A DNA stretch of 11,205 nucleotides, taken from Micractinium sp. NFX-FRZ. Lineage: Eukaryota; Chlorophyta; Trebouxiophyceae; Chlorellales; Chlorellaceae. Where the stretch lies: positions 1-11,205 of the forward strand of contig JAPTJF010000826.1 of NCBI GenBank assembly GCA_029339195.1, read 5' to 3'. A model generated the notes under the pieces. It was not told the DNA's origin. It saw nothing but the letters and a program-made list of their open reading frames with translations, and made no database searches. The translations under genes were made by a program, and so were the position numbers. Positions 7,352 to 11,205 of this stretch are shown one piece after another; the stretch's first letter is position 1; the number at the start of each line of letters is the position of its first letter.

Positions 7352-9583
7352 ATGGCGACCCGTCTCACGATCTCTGTGCTGCCAGACGACCTGCTGGGCC
7401 GGGTGCTAGCCCTGGCGTGCGCCCCTGAGGTTCGCTGGAGCAGCGAGGGCTTCGGGAGGATGGAGGACGCCGCTAACCGGTGAGAAAAGCCGCGCCTGAA
7501 GCCTTAGATGTGCGGCATGAGGGGTGGAGAGGGAAGAGGCAGCTGCCGAGGCGGAGCTGGTGCGACGGCCGTCAAGTCGCCCCGCCACGAGTGCCCCGCC
7601 ACTCTCCCACTCCGCCCGCCCCATCCTTGCAGCACTGCCGCCGCGCTGGTCTGCAAGCACTGGCAGCAGGTGGTGTTTCAGGAGCCCACACTGTGGAGCA
7701 AGCTGTCACTCAGCGCGTATGACCTCCAAGGCATGGGCAGCGCTGACGTGGCGGAGCGCCTGGCCTGCAAGACTGCCCTGCTGCGGCGCACCGCCGGCCA
7801 CGTGGCAGAGACGACTGTCCGGGGCACCCTCAAGCTGGAGGCGGCAGCAGCCAGAGCTGGCGGCAGCTGGCAGCTGCGGGATGTGTTTGACCTGCTGCAG
7901 CCGGCGGCGCTGCGCACGCTGACCTTTGAGCTGGGCGGACCGGAAGTTGTGCAGGCACTGCCCCGCTTCACGCGCCTCACCGCGCTCCAGATTGGCAGCT
8001 CTGTTTACAATGAATACCAACTGTCGCCCCCACTGCCAGCATCAGCCGCGGCTGTCTCCCAGCTTACTGGGCTGCAGTGCCTGCACTGCTGTGGCGCGAG
8101 CATGCCGGCAGCCTTTGTAGACAGCATCCCCGCACTACAGCTACTCACCTTCCTTGCTCTCGAGTCGGGGGCGGAGCTGCCGCGGGGCATCCGAGAACTC
8201 ACCGCGCTGACACGGCTCGAGCACGTCTCTTTGCTGTCCGACGCAAGTGCCGTCCTGGTGCCGCCTGAGCCTGCAGCATTCAGGGGCTTGAAGCGGTGGC
8301 ACCTTCGAGCCGGCGCATTTGGAGGGCTGCAGGCAAGTGCACAGGGCGTCGAACCGACTCTTGATCCTCCCTGCTCTCATCACCTTGTTCGCGCTCTTGC
8401 CTGGTCTCCCTCCCTGCCCCAGCTCTGTCCCACGTGTTCTGCAATGCATGCAGATGGCAGGGGCTCTGCTGCGGGAGTGTGCGTCTCACAACATTGATGA
8501 TTGGGTTATTGCGCTCACTGGTGTGACACACCTGCCAGACTTTGAGGCTTTGCTGGCAGCGGCTATGCCTGCTGAGCACCCCTCCCGGAGTCTGGCGCTT
8601 GAGATGTATAGAGAATACAACCCCGCTGCAGCTGGCCTGTGGGGTGGCAGGTATTTGACCCACCTACAAGGCCTTCTCTTGAGGCATTGCACTGATGAGG
8701 CAGCTGACACACTGCTCGCCCAGGCATCGCACATTACCACTTTGCGTATGGAATACTGCCCGCATGAGCAGCTCGCAGCTAGCCTGATAGGCATCAGCAC
8801 CCTGAAGTGTCTGTCAGTCTTTTACAGCGGCATCGACGACATACCTGGCGGCCGCTACCTGCACGGTGCGTGGCCAATGGCTTACCTGTGCCAGCCAGCC
8901 GTAGCATGGCTTTGTGATGCGCTCCATGCCTGCACAGTGCATGCCCTCCGCCTGGACACAGCAGCGAGACACATGCACTGAAGTGTGCGACTGTGCCGCT
9001 TGCAGGTCTTGAGAGCCTGAGCTTTGAGGGCTGCAACCTCTCACACATCTCTCCAGCTCTAGCCACCGCGACCTCGCTTTCCAAGCTGGAATTCAACAAC
9101 TGCCCGAAGCTGTCACTCACCTGTGAGGGTGCTGCCCACCTGGACCTGCCCAACCTCAAGGAGCTGACCCTTATGCAGCTGGACCTAGAGCACCTCCCGC
9201 CTGGCCGCTACCTCGCAGGTGTGCACTCAAACCTCTGCTTGCCCACCAATGCTTGGTTTGCAAACTTCAGCTTAAAGATTGTGACTGTAGCACTGCTCAC
9301 TGCAGGCCTGCGGGAGCTCGACCTCTTTGCCAACGACTTCGCGCGCCTCCCGCCTGCGCTCTCTGCCGCCACCTCCCTGACGAGCTTGGTGTTGTCGTTC
9401 AATTTCGACCTGGCTCTGACAGAGGCTGACGTGGACGCCACACTGGCACACATGACGCAGCTGCAACGGATACAGTTAGAAAAGGCCGAGGACGAGGAAT
9501 ACAAACACATCAGCGAAGCTGCTCTCGACTATGCCCTGGCAGTCATGCGCCGCAACCAGCCCAATGCGCAGTTTTCTTACTAG
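7352..9583 (+). CDS. F-box / leucine-rich-repeat protein, 5 exons
   Basis: Probably the substrate-recognition subunit of an SCF-type (SKP1-cullin-F-box) ubiquitin ligase. Exons: 7352-7479, 7633-8332, 8454-8865, 9006-9218, 9306-9583. They total 1731 nt, or 576 aa, with consistent phases. The N-terminal F-box reads SVLPDDLLGRVLALA (residues 8-22) and, after the first intron, ALVCKHWQQVVFQEPTLW. The intron splits the F-box itself. Residues from about 115 on hold irregular LRRs such as LRTLTFELG, LTALQIGS, LESLSFEGCNLSHI and LRELDLFANDFARLPPAL. The motif GGRYL/PGRYL recurs at about residues 341, 409 and 480, near the ends of exons 3 and 4. The C-terminal tail (EKAEDEEYKHISEAALDYA) is charged and helical. 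Start ATG 7352 has good context (CTCCATGGC) and places the F-box at the N-terminus, as usual. Intron 2 has a GC donor. The target protein is unknown. Confidence 0.88.
8333..8453 (+). other. F-box/LRR gene intron 2, a GC-AG intron
   Basis: The exon ends GGGCTGCAG and the intron starts GCAAGTGC. The acceptor is GCATGCAG before ATGGCAGG. Phase 0 on both sides gives FGGLQ|MAGALLREC. The nearest GT (GCAA|GTGCAC) would be out of phase with that acceptor. The donor hexamer GCAAGT is the same as in CAP intron 9. Confidence 0.75.
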
Positions 9584-10244
9584 CGACCTGCCTTGCTGCC
9601 TGTCACGCACATTGATCTTGCAGAACCAGCCATTCTTGCAGTTAGGGTGCTCGTATGGTGCCGGACCTGCACTGCCTGCCTCCTTCCCATGCCGCCGCAA
9701 GATTTGCGGCCATGTTTGATGCATTTCGCCCGCACAATTCCTCAAGTAGCTAAGCAGCATCTCCAGAGCAGCACAAGGATGAACCACTGCCAGCCTGAGG
9801 CGCATACGCAACTGTCTACAGCTGTTCTCCAACTTAATCCACTGGTCATTCTGCCAGGCTAGAAACCTCCCAGGCGGGCTGAATGGAAGGCAGGAAAGCA
9901 TGTGAGGCTCTGCTTTCACAGACACTGGGATGAGGGGGGCAGGCACACTGGCAAAGAAGCTGGCTAGCACAGGCCTTGCTTGCAGGTGCAGGTGCAGGGG
10001 CGGGGGCGGGGGCTGGACAGGGGCGCTGCCCACTTGGGTGCTGGCAGGAGCCTATCACATAACCTCGATGAAATTTTCTTCAGGCAGTGATAAGCAGCGT
10101 GAATGTCACTTCTGTCGAGGAGCCAGTTGACACCGGCCCCGCTACACCTGCCGCCACGACGCGCCCGCTGCGTCGCCCCCGCCAGGGCTTGGCGTGCTCA
10201 CAAGCCACACTTGCGGCGCCCGACAGCAGGCAATTACCTTTCGG
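9584..10244. other. Non-coding spacer: 3' UTR of the F-box/LRR gene and upstream region of the S9 peptidase
   Basis: There are 661 bases between the F-box/LRR stop and the first in-frame ATG of the peptidase gene. I see no supported exon. A G-rich patch at about 9982-10013 (GGTGCA repeats, then GGGGCGGGGGCGGGGG) could be a GC-box or quadruplex in the peptidase promoter; that role is inferred. No TGTAA poly(A) signal was seen in the first 300 bases. Confidence 0.45.
9694..9710 (+). other. Short perfect hairpin in the presumed 3' UTR
   Basis: GCCGCAA and TTGCGGC pair perfectly over seven bases around a 3-base loop (GAT), about 110 bases after the F-box/LRR stop codon. It could be an RNA stem in the 3' UTR. 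There is no T tract or other element that would give it a known role, and one such hairpin could occur by chance. Confidence 0.4.
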
Positions 10245-11205
10245 ATGCTTCGCACGGCCTTCCACTCGTGCAGGGCTGCCGCAGCGCGCACTGGGGCACT
10301 CCCGTTTGCGCTTACTCACACACAACCCGGCGCCCGTCAAGCGGCGATCAATCCCCTTTGCGTTAAAACTACCATCGGTCCCAAGCGACAGCCACCCGGC
10401 AGAGCCGCGTCCACCACCCACACCGCCTGCGCTGCCGCCGCTGCTGGCACTGCTGCCCCTGCCGCCATGCCGACCGAGCGCCTGCCTGGCGAGTGGGAGT
10501 CCCCCATCACTAGCGAGCTCATAACATCAGCGGTGAAGACGGCGGAGCATGCCCAGTGCAGACTGGCACTATATTGGTTCAATCTGTGATGGGCTGCCGC
10601 GGCCCAGCGCCCCTGCTTGGCACGTCCCGTCCTCCGCCCCGCACCGCCCGGCCCTCCACCCTCCTCATCCTGCCCTGCCCGCCCCCGTTGGCACCCCTGC
10701 AGACCAAGGCGCTGGGGGCGGTGAGCTTTGCTGCCAATGGCGATCTGTTCTGGCTGGAGGGGCGGCCGGCCGAGAAGGGGCGTGTGGTGCTGGTACGCAG
10801 GTGAGCGGGCTGCCAGCCGCGGGTGGCACAACCGCACTGCTAGCTGGCAATGCTGGCTGACACACCCTTATCCAGGAATTGCCTGCTTGGTGTGGACATG
10901 TTTGCATGCACACACCTGTACTCTCGTCAACTTGCGCGGCACGCTCCCTCCCCCGCCCACCCGCAGGCCCGCCGCCGGCGGCGCCTTTGCCGACGTCACG
11001 CCCGCCCCCGAGAGCGGGCTCAACGTGCGGACCCGCGTGCAGGTGCGCTGCTTGCACCTCCAGGCCACCGCCGTGCACCGCTGCTTGCACCGCTGCTTGC
11101 ACCGTGGCTGCTTGCACCGCCGTGGCACTTTTGGGTCGCAGCTGGTGTGACATATACCCCCTATATGAGCAGGGCCCCCCCCCCCCCCCAGCTGCAGGAG
11201 AGCTG
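10245..11205 (+). CDS. S9-family serine peptidase (prolyl oligopeptidase / dipeptidyl-peptidase type), N-terminal part, truncated by window end
   Basis: S9 peptidases cleave short peptides, often after proline or acylated residues. Their N-terminal beta-propeller gates a C-terminal alpha/beta hydrolase domain. Visible exons are 10245-10532, 10703-10800 and 10967-11042 (154 codons, phases agree). A fourth may begin at 11198 after CTGCAG. Family signatures: WESPITSELITSA and TKALGAVSF (joined across intron 1), DLFWLEGRPAEKGRVVLVRR, DVTPAP and LNVRTRVQ. These match the start of bacterial-type S9 acyl-peptide hydrolases, where NVRTRVHEYGGG normally follows. The first 74 residues (MLRTAFHSCRAAAARTG...) are rich in Arg, Ala, Ser and Thr with no acidic residue, as in chloroplast or mitochondrial transit peptides. 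A second ATG at 10467 has strong context (GCCGCCATGC) and would give a form starting MPTERLPGEW without it. The catalytic domain lies beyond the window, so activity cannot be judged. Confidence 0.82.
11047..11118 (+). repeat. 12-bp repeat (GCTGCTTGCACC) in S9 gene intron 3
   Basis: Four exact copies of the 12-mer lie at 11047-11058, 11080-11091, 11092-11103 and 11107-11118. The middle two are in direct tandem and the fourth follows after a 3-base spacer (GTG). All sit just downstream of the inferred donor GTGCGC at 11043. This is a small intronic minisatellite, likely variable between strains. Confidence 0.9.
11151..11189 (+). repeat. Short CATATA/TATATG inverted repeat and a 15-base C tract in an intron
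   Basis: CATATA (11151-11156) and TATATG (11162-11167) pair perfectly around five Cs, in an otherwise GC-rich intron. A run of 15 Cs follows at 11175-11189, just before CAGCTGCAG. The C run may serve as the polypyrimidine tract of the next acceptor. Its exact length is the sort of thing sequencing or assembly gets wrong. Confidence 0.7.

Noticed and set aside
9476..10033. Minus-strand open frame of 185 codons antisense to the last F-box/LRR exon and its 3' UTR
   Set aside because: No recognisable domain or motif. It runs across the LRR exon in antisense, and long stop-free stretches are common by chance in DNA this GC-rich. Stranded RNA-seq would decide.
11047..11118. Spaced repeats considered as a CRISPR-like array
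   Set aside because: Units are only 12 bp, two are directly adjacent, and spacers are absent or irregular (0, 3 and 21 bp) inside a eukaryotic intron.
1..11205. tRNA, rRNA or transposon genes
   Set aside because: No cloverleaf with a conserved T-loop, no rRNA core sequence, and no transposase or reverse-transcriptase motif was seen on either strand.

Overview
The window looks like nuclear DNA of a Chlorella-type (trebouxiophyte) green alga. It is very GC-rich, its genes are broken by many short introns (about 84 to 317 nt), nearly all acceptors read GCAG and many donors read GTGCG. Coding regions carry long alanine, proline and CAG-rich tracts. The lineage is inferred from these traits. Nothing prokaryotic, such as operons, Shine-Dalgarno sites or a CRISPR array, is visible. 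All gene models below were built by eye. Every complete intron joins exons with matching phase, and each complete gene has a coding length divisible by three.

Layout, left to right. (1) 270-4041, plus: a complete 12-exon gene for cyclase-associated protein (CAP), the actin-monomer recycling factor, 536 aa. (2) 4218-6562, minus, tail to tail with CAP: a 7-exon model of 413 aa that joins an unrecognised all-helical N-terminal region to the C-terminal half of an alpha/beta hydrolase. The catalytic Ser, Asp and His are all present, but the fold's N-terminal lobe is absent. (3) 6563-7351: a spacer between two divergent genes. (4) 7352-9583, plus: a 5-exon F-box/leucine-rich-repeat protein of 576 aa, with about 70-residue repeat modules bounded by phase-1 introns. 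(5) 9584-10244: non-coding spacer. (6) 10245 to the right edge, plus: the first three exons of an S9-family (prolyl-oligopeptidase type) serine peptidase with a possible organelle-targeting extension, cut off by the window end.

The four genes do not form an obvious pathway: actin dynamics, a putative hydrolase, ubiquitin-ligase substrate recognition and peptide hydrolysis. As usual in such genomes, shared position need not mean shared function. The points most worth following up are the helical/half-hydrolase chimera, the exon-modular LRR gene and two GC-AG introns with near-ideal donors.
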